From positions 310,001-374,000 of the forward strand of contig JBFLZR010000004.1 of NCBI GenBank assembly GCA_040756055.1: a stretch of 64,000 nucleotides of DNA. Direction: 5' to 3'. The position numbers were made by a program, and so were the translations under genes. Of this stretch, positions 1 through 6,775 are shown piece by piece. The notes beneath the pieces were generated by a model. That model was not told the DNA's origin and did not search any database. It worked only from the letters and a program-made list of their open reading frames with translations. How positions within the stretch are numbered: the first letter of the stretch is position 1; every line of letters starts with the position of its first letter. Source of the stretch: Candidatus Zixiibacteriota bacterium (GTDB taxonomy: Bacteria; Zixibacteria; MSB-5A5; GN15; FEB-12).

Positions 1-286
1 GCATAGTGAAAGCCAGCAAAACGGCCATGGTAACGCTGCTCCAGTTGGCGGTTTTGTCCTTTGACGGTACCACCATATTTGACAGCGCGTCAAAAGACAC
101 CGAACACACTACGGTCATACCGATAATGCGCAGACTGTTGAAGCCGAACAACCAGACGCTGGCGATCATGGCCGGAAGGAGAGCTATCAGCCAGACCTGC
201 TGCGAACGCGCTATCGAACTGCCGTCACGCCAGTGAGGACTGGAGGCGACATTTAGAGGGTTCGGATTCAGTGTAACAACGTTCAC
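1..286 (-). CDS. rnfD: RnfD, ion-translocating oxidoreductase membrane subunit (partial, N-terminal part)
   Basis: Membrane subunit D of the Rnf ferredoxin:NAD+ oxidoreductase, cut by the window edge; about 95 N-terminal residues are visible. I read it from a GTG at 286-284. This start overlaps the TGA of rnfC (GTGA at 286-283), which suggests translational coupling. After a polar head the protein becomes hydrophobic (VWLIALLPAMIASVWLFGF, then segments around MTVVCSVSF and VTMAVLLAF), as expected for the first membrane helices of the RnfD/NqrB family. In this family a threonine near the C-terminal half carries covalent FMN; that site is outside the window, but the divergent apbE gene at 3114 encodes the enzyme that would attach it. 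The call rests on position directly after rnfC plus the helix pattern; the frame itself is secure. Confidence 0.8.
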   Translation of the reverse strand, partial: MNVVTLNPNPLNVASSPHWRDGSSIARSQQVWLIALLPAMIASVWLFGFNSLRIIGMTVVCSVSFDALSNMVVPSKDKTANWSSVTMAVLLAFTM

Positions 287-1590
287 AGTTCTATCCTATC
301 ATATTGAATGCTCATTTTGATCAGCTGCACCAGCGGCCGGTGAGCGGGGCATACATAAGTGCAGAGACCACAGGCGTTGCAGGCTTCGGGATGAAACGTT
401 TTCGACTCAGCCAGAAGACCGTGCTCAACATAGCGGCCGATAAGGTGAACCTGCAGCCGCACCGGACAGGCCCGCGTACACCTGCCGCAATTTATGCACG
501 TCAGGTTGACTTCCTCGGGAATGGCCTCTCGCGGCACCAGGTATATTCCATGACTCGATTTCGTCAGCGGGGTTTCATCGGTAAACTGGGCATTGCCCTT
601 CATCGGGCCGCCGACAACTATCCTGCCATAGGAATTGCCGTTGGTACCGACTCCCGCTAAAACAGACTTAATGGTCGTGCCAACCGGAAACGCTACCGTC
701 ACTGGCGCCTGTCCATCACCCGACGACACCGTGAGATGTTTGGTCACGAACGGCCCGACACCATCAAGAGCATCCACCATACTCAACAGATACTCAGCCG
801 AAACAACGGCTATTCCCTTTTTGCGATAGGGTTCCGTATTGGGAACATCGATCCCGGTGATCTTCGGCACCACGAGCCGCTCGATGCGATCTTTGTACTC
901 ATCGGAGAGCACCACGACCTTAAGCTGACTACCGAACAGCTTTTTCGCCCAGCTTTCCAGCCGACGGGGCACTGTCAGCCACTTCTGAGCCTTCGGAGCC
1001 AGATTGCCAAGCCGATTGAGCCCCTTGAGAACCTTTTCCGCCTGCCGCTGAAGGAGAATTTCGAAGATAAAAACGGATGGTTCCTCGTTCACTCCCTTGA
1101 TGATGATATGCTGGACATCGGGAAAATCGCCCACATCCTCTTCCTGATGGAACCGTCCCGGCAAAGTCCACGGAGAGACAACCCCCGCCGCTTTGAGACG
1201 CTGAAGCCTGGTAGCCGACTGATACTGGACACCGTACTGTTCGAAAAGGTCATCCATCGTCCAGGCCGGCTCGTCGTTTCGGTCGATGACGACTGCCGGG
1301 ACGTTGAAACTGCGAGCGGTCCAGATCGGCTTAATTTCTCTGACCGTGCCGCTTACGGATGCGTGGACACAGTTGCCGAGCGCCGACTTGCCTATAATCT
1401 GGTTTTTTCGGACTTTTGTACCCGCCTTGACCAGCGGCTTGTAAAGAACCTGTCCCGGGTATTCCAGCGGAATGATAACATACTCGGGCTCCAGCATGCG
1501 GGCAACAGTGTCCTCGAACCCGGTCATTCTCGGTACATGAGCAAAGGGTCTCAATATGGTGCTAAGGAAATCCATTGAAGACTCAATCAA
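283..1590 (-). CDS. rnfC: RnfC, NADH/ferredoxin-binding Fe-S subunit of Rnf complex
   Basis: Soluble, membrane-associated subunit of the Rnf complex, which passes electrons between ferredoxin and NAD+ while moving Na+ or H+. The 435-residue length is normal for the short RnfC form. The C-terminal end carries two 4Fe-4S ferredoxin motifs, CINCGRCTRACP from about residue 365 and CNACGLCTYVCP from about 404. The N-terminal part has the biotinyl-lipoyl-like RnfC domain (PGQVLYKPLVKAGTKV, IIGKSALGNCVHASVSGTV), and the middle has the FMN/NADH-binding SLBB-type region (VVVGGPMKGNAQ). The listed start is a TTG at 1590 with AAGGA just upstream; an ATG at 1575 (MDFLSTIL) is an alternative. It follows the cytochrome gene by 6 bases and overlaps rnfD, so it is clearly in one operon. 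Confidence 0.95.
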   Translation of the reverse strand: MIESSMDFLSTILRPFAHVPRMTGFEDTVARMLEPEYVIIPLEYPGQVLYKPLVKAGTKVRKNQIIGKSALGNCVHASVSGTVREIKPIWTARSFNVPAVVIDRNDEPAWTMDDLFEQYGVQYQSATRLQRLKAAGVVSPWTLPGRFHQEEDVGDFPDVQHIIIKGVNEEPSVFIFEILLQRQAEKVLKGLNRLGNLAPKAQKWLTVPRRLESWAKKLFGSQLKVVVLSDEYKDRIERLVVPKITGIDVPNTEPYRKKGIAVVSAEYLLSMVDALDGVGPFVTKHLTVSSGDGQAPVTVAFPVGTTIKSVLAGVGTNGNSYGRIVVGGPMKGNAQFTDETPLTKSSHGIYLVPREAIPEEVNLTCINCGRCTRACPVRLQVHLIGRYVEHGLLAESKTFHPEACNACGLCTYVCPAHRPLVQLIKMSIQYDRIEL

Positions 1591-1596
1591 TCCTTA

Positions 1597-2232
1597 TCAT
1601 TTCAGGTGGCACACGTTACAACGCGAATTGCCGTTTTCATCGACAAACAATTTCGGATTTTCACGGGCATGGCAGCGGTCACACTGCTCGTGGTAAACAT
1701 CGGCCGCTGACCTAACCACATGGCAGGCATCGCAAGTATGCCCCTCAATAGCCAGCATCTCGTCATGAGTGATTGTGTCCTCGGTATACTCATCGCTGTG
1801 ACATTCCGGGCAGGCCACGATGCGGTTTTCTTCGTCCTGTGTTTTGGGGTGACACTCCCGGCAATTCTGGATAGGCATCGATTCATCCTTGAGATGGCAC
1901 AACCCGCACTCGTGCGACTCAATCGCCATCAGGTCCGCGTGGTCAAAATCCTTGGCGTCGAAATCTTCCCCGTGGCATTCGCTGCAATCGCGCTCGACAT
2001 CGCCTCTAATCACCTCGTGATGACAATTCTCGCAGGCATCGGACATTTCGAAATGCGCCCGGTGCTCAAACATCACCGGCCCGCCCGGGTTGTTCCAATA
2101 ATAGCGCTCGCCATGAGAGGGTGATTTTTCCATTACGAATCCCGCTACTCCGGCAATCCCGGCCAGGACCACTATCACTATCAGTGTAATGGATTTGGTT
2201 TTTTTGTCTAATTTACCATTCATCGCTGTCAT
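1597..2232 (-). CDS. Octaheme c-type cytochrome of the Rnf operon
   Basis: Membrane-anchored periplasmic multiheme cytochrome c. I count eight CXXCH heme-binding motifs (CENCH, CSECH, CGLCH, CRECH, CPECH, CDACH, CDRCH, CNVCH) between about residues 67 and 209 of 211. A single hydrophobic segment at 15-33 (ITLIVIVVLAGIAGVAGF) would serve as signal anchor. Histidines scattered between motifs (FEHRAHF, DHADL, THDEM) could give bis-His ligation as in cytochrome c3/c7-like proteins. It lies immediately upstream of rnfC and overlaps the end of the zinc-ribbon gene. Rnf operons with a multiheme cytochrome are known from Methanosarcina and sulfate reducers, where the cytochrome links Rnf to periplasmic electron carriers; the same role is inferred here. 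A second ATG at 2223 is possible. The heme count is direct from sequence. Confidence 0.9.
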   Translation of the reverse strand: MTAMNGKLDKKTKSITLIVIVVLAGIAGVAGFVMEKSPSHGERYYWNNPGGPVMFEHRAHFEMSDACENCHHEVIRGDVERDCSECHGEDFDAKDFDHADLMAIESHECGLCHLKDESMPIQNCRECHPKTQDEENRIVACPECHSDEYTEDTITHDEMLAIEGHTCDACHVVRSAADVYHEQCDRCHARENPKLFVDENGNSRCNVCHLK

Positions 2233-2683
2233 CTAAGATTATTTGGGTTTCATCGGCGGCGGAAATATCGTGCCAGTGACAACCTTCGCGCATGCAGATA
2301 AAAAACGGAACCTTGGTGTTCGAGATACCGATTAAAAAGGACGCCGCGTGTGAATCGCACGCCCGACAATACCGCTCAACCATCAGCGACTTATGACACT
2401 CCGGACATCGAAGGTCACGCGCCTCCTGGCCGGCCGGTAGTTTTATGTCGGTCTTGTGCTCAAAGACGTTCAGATACGGGCTGAGCTGCAGCGAACCTGA
2501 GGCTCCCTCAATATTGATCACTTCAAGCTGGATCACATTGTCGCGAGTCAGCTCCGCATCGCAGTGAGGGCAAAAGGAACGAAGGTACGAACCTGATTTC
2601 AGCTTCTTACGCTCGTTGTACTTGTGCGGCTCCCAAACCAGCCCTTCCCAGCTATCTTTCTTATCGCGCTCTTTGTCTTTCAT
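2213..2683 (-). CDS. Zinc-ribbon-like protein, first gene of the Rnf operon
   Basis: Small soluble protein of 156 residues without signal peptide or membrane segment; I do not recognise a named family. It has four cysteine pairs: CPHC near residue 38, CPEC near 94, CRAC near 107 and a final C-X4-C (CMREGC). This looks like two zinc-ribbon or rubredoxin-like knuckles. The N-terminal 30 residues are very charged (MKDKERDKKDSWEG). The start is an ATG with a strong GGAGG site six bases upstream. The 3' end overlaps the cytochrome gene by 20 bases, so it is part of the Rnf operon and is its first gene after the promoter at 2853-2881. A role in metal or heme handling, or in assembly of the complex, would be plausible but is only inferred from position. 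Confidence 0.8.
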   Translation of the reverse strand: MKDKERDKKDSWEGLVWEPHKYNERKKLKSGSYLRSFCPHCDAELTRDNVIQLEVINIEGASGSLQLSPYLNVFEHKTDIKLPAGQEARDLRCPECHKSLMVERYCRACDSHAASFLIGISNTKVPFFICMREGCHWHDISAADETQIILDDSDEW

Positions 2684-3113
2684 GCAGCCTCCTATATCGG
2701 CTCACCGCCACCTTGCCAATGGTAATGTATCTCCTTAAGACCGGAGCGCTGTGAAACCTGCCGATACAAGAGGTACTTTCGCAGACTGTTGTCATTTTTC
2801 CAATTCGCACAGCGTAGTTTCTTCGGGCGCACCCCGGATTCAATTTGAGAATATGATAAGCATAGCCTGAGATTCTGGCAAGAGAAAAATTTCACAAGGC
2901 CCCTTCGCGGACTGTCAATCTAATCTATTGCCAAACAGTAGTATACGCGGCAATACGATGTTAGTGAATGCTAACCAGATAGGGTATTTATGCGTATTTA
3001 GGCGTAGCGCAACGATTTGGGCCGCATCTTGGATATAAGCGGTTGCGTTAAACGGTCATTGCGTGTAATTTTCAGCGATCGCACAGTTTTGAAAGTTCAA
3101 GGGAGAAGTGATA
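2684..3113. other. Divergent intergenic region between the Rnf operon and apbE
   Basis: This 430-base stretch separates the minus-strand Rnf operon from plus-strand apbE. It holds a convincing minus-strand promoter (listed separately) and the GGGAG ribosome site of apbE at 3101-3105. Two short open frames on the minus strand (2661-2843 and 2692-2895) cross the promoter and have no family features, so I do not call them. I see no clear plus-strand promoter; a TTGCC...TATACG pair near 2930-2950 has wrong spacing. Confidence 0.6.
2853..2881 (-). promoter_or_regulatory. Sigma-70-type promoter of the Rnf operon
   Basis: On the minus strand TTGCCA (2881-2876) and TATCAT (2858-2853) are separated by exactly 17 bases; each differs from consensus at one position. 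Transcription would start near 2846, giving a leader of about 160 bases before the first gene at 2683. Confidence 0.65.
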
Positions 3114-4175
3114 ATGAAATCGACATCCGACATCATCAGCAATTTCAAACCATGGACCGTAATCGTTGTAACGTCGCTGATAACCATCGCGGGTTGCTCG
3201 AGTACCCCGCGGCAACCGGCGCCGGCTGAGCTGTCCGGCCAAACGATGGGAACCGAGTACCATGTAAAGATTGTCACCGACTCCACCTTGCCTGAAAGCG
3301 AAATCCAGATACTTTCGGCAGCCATTGACACCATGCTGGCCGAAATAAATCGCCAGATGTCTGTCTATGACGAAAATTCCGAAATAAGCGCCTTCAACAA
3401 ATTCAACGACACCGATTGGTTTCCCGTATCGATCGCCACCTCGAGAGTTGTCGCGCACTCAATAAGCGTCAGTGAACTGACCAGCGGCGCTTTCGACATC
3501 ACCGTCGGGCCGCTGGTAAACCTGTGGGGCTTTGGTCCATCGCCCGATAGCGGACAAATCCCTGGCGATGAGCAGATAGAAAATGCTCTGGACAACGTTG
3601 GCTATTACCGTCTGGCGGTGAGGTCGTCGCCTCCGGCTGTGAAGAAAGAGTTTGTCGGAGCCCAAAGCGACCTGGGAGGTGTGGCTAAGGGCTATGGAGT
3701 CGATCAGATCGCCGGTATTATCCGTGGTCGGGGTTATGCTAATTATCTCGTCGAAATTGGCGGGGAGGTCTGCGCTTCCGGTGTGAACCAAAATGGCGTT
3801 CCCTGGCAGGTTGGCGTACAGAAACCCGGAACGGATTTCGGCACGGTGGCCACCGTTTCCCTCAACAATATCTGTATGGCCACCTCGGGCGACTACCAGA
3901 ATTATTTTGAAAAGGATGGCGTGAGATACTCGCATCTGATTGATCCCCGCACCGGACGTCCCATCACCCACAACCTGGCCTCGGTCACAGTGATCGACCA
4001 GACGTGCATTCGCGCCGATGCTCTCGCGACAGGGCTGAACGTTCTGGGGCCCGAAGCCGGATGGGAACTCGCCAACGAGCTTGGGCTGGCGGCGCAGTTT
4101 GTGACACGGGAGGGTGATGGTTTTGTCGTACGAAATACACAGAGATTCGAGAAGTACCTGCTGCAAAACAAATAG
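3114..4175 (+). CDS. apbE: FAD:protein FMN transferase (ApbE), lipoprotein
   Basis: Periplasmic flavin transferase that uses FAD to attach FMN covalently to a threonine of target proteins such as RnfD and RnfG. The protein has a lipoprotein signal ending in LITIAGC, then the ApbE fold: MGTEYHVK near residue 45, DLGGVAKGYGVD near 186, the GGEVCASG loop near 214, ATSGDYQNYF near 257, SHLIDPRTGRP near 272, and ADALATGLNVLG near 300. These include the acidic and glycine-rich residues that bind Mg2+ and FAD. Length (353 residues) is normal. I choose ATG 3114, eight bases after GGGAG, over a GTG two codons upstream. The gene is transcribed away from the Rnf operon, and this pairing is functionally sensible because Rnf needs flavinylation. 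Confidence 0.95.
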   Translation: MKSTSDIISNFKPWTVIVVTSLITIAGCSSTPRQPAPAELSGQTMGTEYHVKIVTDSTLPESEIQILSAAIDTMLAEINRQMSVYDENSEISAFNKFNDTDWFPVSIATSRVVAHSISVSELTSGAFDITVGPLVNLWGFGPSPDSGQIPGDEQIENALDNVGYYRLAVRSSPPAVKKEFVGAQSDLGGVAKGYGVDQIAGIIRGRGYANYLVEIGGEVCASGVNQNGVPWQVGVQKPGTDFGTVATVSLNNICMATSGDYQNYFEKDGVRYSHLIDPRTGRPITHNLASVTVIDQTCIRADALATGLNVLGPEAGWELANELGLAAQFVTREGDGFVVRNTQRFEKYLLQNK

Positions 4176-4204
4176 CAGTCGCACAAATGGCTGGGAACCA
4201 GACG

Positions 4205-4230
4205 GGGCAGGTGCCTTACGGCTCCTGCCC
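4205..4230. terminator. Hairpin between convergent apbE and beta-barrel gene
   Basis: GGGCAGG (4205-4211) pairs with CCTGCCC (4224-4230), with an inner GCC/GGC pairing. No T-run follows on either strand, so termination is only a guess. It sits between two convergent genes. Confidence 0.35.
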
Positions 4231-4283
4231 TGTGCCATGTTACAAATAATGATGTCGCGTTTCAGCCAATATGAACCTTGGTT

Positions 4284-4946
4284 TTAGAATACGAATCCGA
4301 ATCCCACTCCAAATTCGGCGCCGCTGTAGTTGTCCTTGTCTCCCAGTTCAATATCAAAATCCGACATCAGGTTGTAACCGGCGTTGATGCCTATCATAAA
4401 GTGGCGACCGGCCTGCATATCGATGCCGCCTCCAAAGTGCGCTCCGACTGCCGTGTAGGTGTCAGTGTCGTCGTACAAACCGTAATACAGGAATCGCTGG
4501 CTGCCGAATACCGGGCCGGCCTGGAGCGTAATATATGGGCGGACCGGCGAACGCAGGCCGGGGGCCGTTAGATAATGGCGCATTCCGACAAAAATCGGCA
4601 CGACGCTATATTCTTCGGTGTAACCACCCGCGAAATCCAGATAGTCGATCTCCTCGGCAGCAAGAACCTTCAACGATAAACTGAACGCCGTGCGCTCATC
4701 GGCAAAATAATTGTATCCGAAAGACACGAAAGCATCTCCAAGGCCGCTGCGACTCAGCGCCGGGTCGGTGTAAAAATCATTCAGATCGTGGGTGTCATTT
4801 CGGACACCGAACCGAACCTCGATCTGCGATCTGTTCTCAAGCGAGTAATAGTTGCGCTTTCGCACCGAAACCGCCTCGGCCAGATTGGGCGACAAACTCA
4901 CCGATAACATTGTCAGTGCGACCGTGTAGCTAATAATCCGTTTCAT
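4284..4946 (-). CDS. Outer-membrane beta-barrel protein, OmpW/OmpA-barrel-like, unknown function
   Basis: Exported protein of 220 residues with a signal peptide (MKRIISYTVALTMLSVSLSPNLAEA) and alternating aromatic/small residues typical of an eight-stranded beta-barrel. It ends in GVGFGFVF, a terminal aromatic strand of the kind recognised by the BAM machinery. Internal strands such as DAFVSFGYNYF, VVPIFVGMRHYL and RPYITLQAGPVFG fit the small porin-like 'outer membrane beta-barrel protein' group. The start ATG has a GGGAG site upstream. It stands alone, convergent with apbE. No substrate or ligand can be read from the sequence. Confidence 0.75.
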   Translation of the reverse strand: MKRIISYTVALTMLSVSLSPNLAEAVSVRKRNYYSLENRSQIEVRFGVRNDTHDLNDFYTDPALSRSGLGDAFVSFGYNYFADERTAFSLSLKVLAAEEIDYLDFAGGYTEEYSVVPIFVGMRHYLTAPGLRSPVRPYITLQAGPVFGSQRFLYYGLYDDTDTYTAVGAHFGGGIDMQAGRHFMIGINAGYNLMSDFDIELGDKDNYSGAEFGVGFGFVF

Positions 4947-5178
4947 TTCAGTTCTCCCTGCCGTCTCTATTGAACGACATTTATTGGATTTAAAATTAAC
5001 ATCAAATTGTCTGTCACATCAGACACCTCTGCAAGGCCTGTGCCGGAGTTGACAAGTGACTGTGTAACAATCGTGTAGCTGGACAAGCTATAACAAATGG
5101 AGAAGTCTTGCGCACAAAAAATGTGCGGCTACCGAAAATGCGGAGACAAATTTTGGGCGCGCCCTGTGGTTAAACAAC

Positions 5179-5469
5179 TCAGTTACGGCCTTCGATCAGG
5201 ACGATGTTGGCGTCGGCGGCACCGTGACGGTACCGGGCAATCTTCTGATATTCCTCAGACCGGTACCATCTCTGGGCCTCGTCCTTATCGCGAAAACGAA
5301 TCAAGACTGTTCGAGTGCACGGCCAGCCTCCTTCGAGAATGACGGGTGCATCGTCAACCGCAACGACCGTACCCGAGTACCTGTCGAAAACCTCGTCAAA
5401 ACTGTCGAGATATCTTTCATACAGGTCGGGGTCGTGTATTGTTATCTGTGCCACGAAATAGCAGCTCAT
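5179..5469 (-). CDS. DUF1330 family protein
   Basis: Cytoplasmic 96-residue protein of the DUF1330 ferredoxin-like alpha/beta fold. Typical family features are visible: an N-terminal strand YFVAQITIHDPDLYERYL, a central VVAVDDAPVILEGGWP, and RTVLIRFRDKDEAQRWYRSEEYQ followed by a helix with IARYRHGAADANIVLIEG at the end. Family members are small dimeric proteins of unknown biochemical activity. The ATG start has GGAG four bases upstream. It lies 41 bases from the lipoprotein gene at 5510-5944, on the same strand and downstream of it. Confidence 0.88.
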   Translation of the reverse strand: MSCYFVAQITIHDPDLYERYLDSFDEVFDRYSGTVVAVDDAPVILEGGWPCTRTVLIRFRDKDEAQRWYRSEEYQKIARYRHGAADANIVLIEGRN

Positions 5470-5509
5470 AATACTCCATTTCTAAACTGTCTCCTGCGGC
5501 ACCCGTCAG

Positions 5510-5944
5510 TTATGGCGTCTGGCACGAGTCAGTCCAGCTTGAATAATCGATATCGGAGAAAGTGAATACCACCGGCGTGCACATTCCGCTGATGATCTCC
5601 GAACGCACGCACCTGTGCTCGCTCCCGGCGGTCAGACCCTCACCGGCCACCCAGTTTTCCGGCGGCGGGTATCCGGTCCCCACCAGCAGTTGCCGACCGG
5701 TATCGGCGTAGGTCGGGTAGAGATATCGGTCCGGCGCGGTGGGATCATCCGGCAGGAAATCAAAGAGCACGATTACGGCGTTGCTGCAGATACTGGCGCC
5801 GGCGCTATCATCGACTATATAGACAATAGTGGCCGTTCCCGGGTACTCGACATACCGGCAGGGACCGTCGGTGGTCTCCTCGTCGGAACAAGCGATAACC
5901 ACCGTCAGTACCGCCAATCCCATCAGGGCGACTTTGCTTTTCAC
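5510..5944 (-). CDS. Hypothetical lipoprotein
   Basis: Small exported protein of unknown function. A lipoprotein signal peptide ends in VLTVVIAC followed by SDEET, so the cysteine is the probable lipidation site. The mature part (about 120 residues) contains further cysteines (GPCRYVEY, SICSNA, HRCVRSE, SGMCTP, DSCQTP) that could form disulfides, and a beta-rich pattern. I place the start at a GTG (5944-5942) because GGAGGG lies just upstream; an ATG at 5956 is the alternative. It may be transcribed with the DUF1330 gene, which follows after 40 bases. No family recognised. Confidence 0.7.
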   Translation of the reverse strand: MKSKVALMGLAVLTVVIACSDEETTDGPCRYVEYPGTATIVYIVDDSAGASICSNAVIVLFDFLPDDPTAPDRYLYPTYADTGRQLLVGTGYPPPENWVAGEGLTAGSEHRCVRSEIISGMCTPVVFTFSDIDYSSWTDSCQTP

Positions 5945-6221
5945 AAAACCCTCCATCCTGTTAAACTACCAGTGACTTTGAGACAACAGTTCTACAAGTC
6001 CAGGGCCGCAAAGTTGCGCCGGCAGAAATATTATCTGTCGTGGCGGAGGCTTGTGGACCGCTGCTCCAACCAAGGTAATACTTGACTTATGCGACGCTCT
6101 TGTCTACTTTAATATTATAGTATCAGCGGCACATTTGCGGTTTTCCGGCCGGCTTGAAAAATCAGGAAACAAACCTCACTCTGTATAAAAACACCATTCA
6201 TTACTTCGAGGAGGTAAGGCA

Positions 6222-6416
6222 ATGAAGAAGTTTATCGGCATCATGTTGCTGGTAGTATTCGTCATGTCGTTTGTGGCGGGCGCCATGGTCAGCCCGACTC
6301 AGGCCAAGGGGTCCGACGATTGTCGCGAAATTTGCCATCGAGCCCTGTTGTTTATGTGCTGCGGACCGAATACCACGCTCGGCCCCGGATGTATCCAGAT
6401 TGGCCGGTGCGAATAA
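6222..6416 (+). CDS. Small secreted six-cysteine peptide, copy 1
   Basis: Precursor of 64 residues with a clear signal peptide (MKKFIGIMLLVVFVMSFVAGAM, cleavage probably after PTQA) and a mature part of about 35 residues. The mature part has six cysteines spaced C-X3-C-X7-CC-X9-C-X5-C. The start is supported by GAGGAGG upstream. The gene at 6503 encodes a related precursor with the same cysteine order, and each gene has its own terminator. The framework C-C-CC-C-C is also that of inhibitor-cystine-knot peptides, but also of many unrelated disulfide-rich peptides. No known family recognised; function unknown. Confidence 0.75.
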   Translation: MKKFIGIMLLVVFVMSFVAGAMVSPTQAKGSDDCREICHRALLFMCCGPNTTLGPGCIQIGRCE

Positions 6417-6434
6417 AACGATTACGCTACCCGA

Positions 6435-6463
6435 GGGAAGAAGGTTGTTCTTCTTCCCTTTTT
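6435..6463 (+). terminator. Rho-independent terminator of peptide copy 1
   Basis: GGGAAGAA (6435-6442) pairs perfectly with TTCTTCCC (6451-6458), followed by five T. It lies 19 bases after the stop codon of copy 1 and 40 bases before the start of copy 2, so it may attenuate rather than separate the two. Confidence 0.75.
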
Positions 6464-6502
6464 ATGATGAAGCATCAAAGAATCTAATCGGAGGCGAAAA
6501 AA

Positions 6503-6724
6503 ATGAAGAAAGTGCTCAGCGTGGCATTGATTGCCGTATTTGCCGTGTCCTTTGTGATTGGCGGAGCGGTTACGAAGGCGGATATTATCCCAACCAGCAT
6601 TTGCATGGCTACATGTGATTTCTCGGTAGGATTGACCTGGATCTGCTGCCCGATTTATAAAGGCAACAGCGGTAAGGTGAAATGGGATTGTTTCTACGGC
6701 GACCCCTGCGGTCCGCTTCCGTAA
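6503..6724 (+). CDS. Small secreted six-cysteine peptide, copy 2
   Basis: Precursor of 73 residues, paralogous to the gene at 6222. The signal peptide is similar (MKKVLSVALIAVFAVSFVIGGAV against MKKFIGIMLLVVFVMSFVAGAM). The mature region has cysteines spaced C-X3-C-X9-CC-X13-C-X5-C, so the order is preserved while the loops differ in length. It ends in DPCGPLP. A GGAGG ribosome site precedes the ATG. The pattern of conserved leader and cysteines with variable loops is typical of secreted disulfide peptides under diversification. It converges on the permease gene at 6776-8029. No known family recognised. Confidence 0.75.
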   Translation: MKKVLSVALIAVFAVSFVIGGAVTKADIIPTSICMATCDFSVGLTWICCPIYKGNSGKVKWDCFYGDPCGPLP

Positions 6725-6749
6725 TAGATCTTTTTTTTGATTGGAAAAG

Positions 6750-6774
6750 AGAGGCCTGATCGGCCTCTTTTTTT
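6750..6774. terminator. Terminator between peptide copy 2 and permease gene
   Basis: AGAGGCC (6750-6756) pairs with GGCCTCT (6762-6768) and is followed by T7 on the plus strand. The convergent permease gene stops at 6776, so this hairpin probably serves both directions. Confidence 0.8.
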
Positions 6775-6775
6775 A

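Noticed and set aside
2661-2895. Two short minus-strand frames upstream of the Rnf operon
   Set aside because: They run across the predicted promoter and leader and have no ribosome sites or family features.
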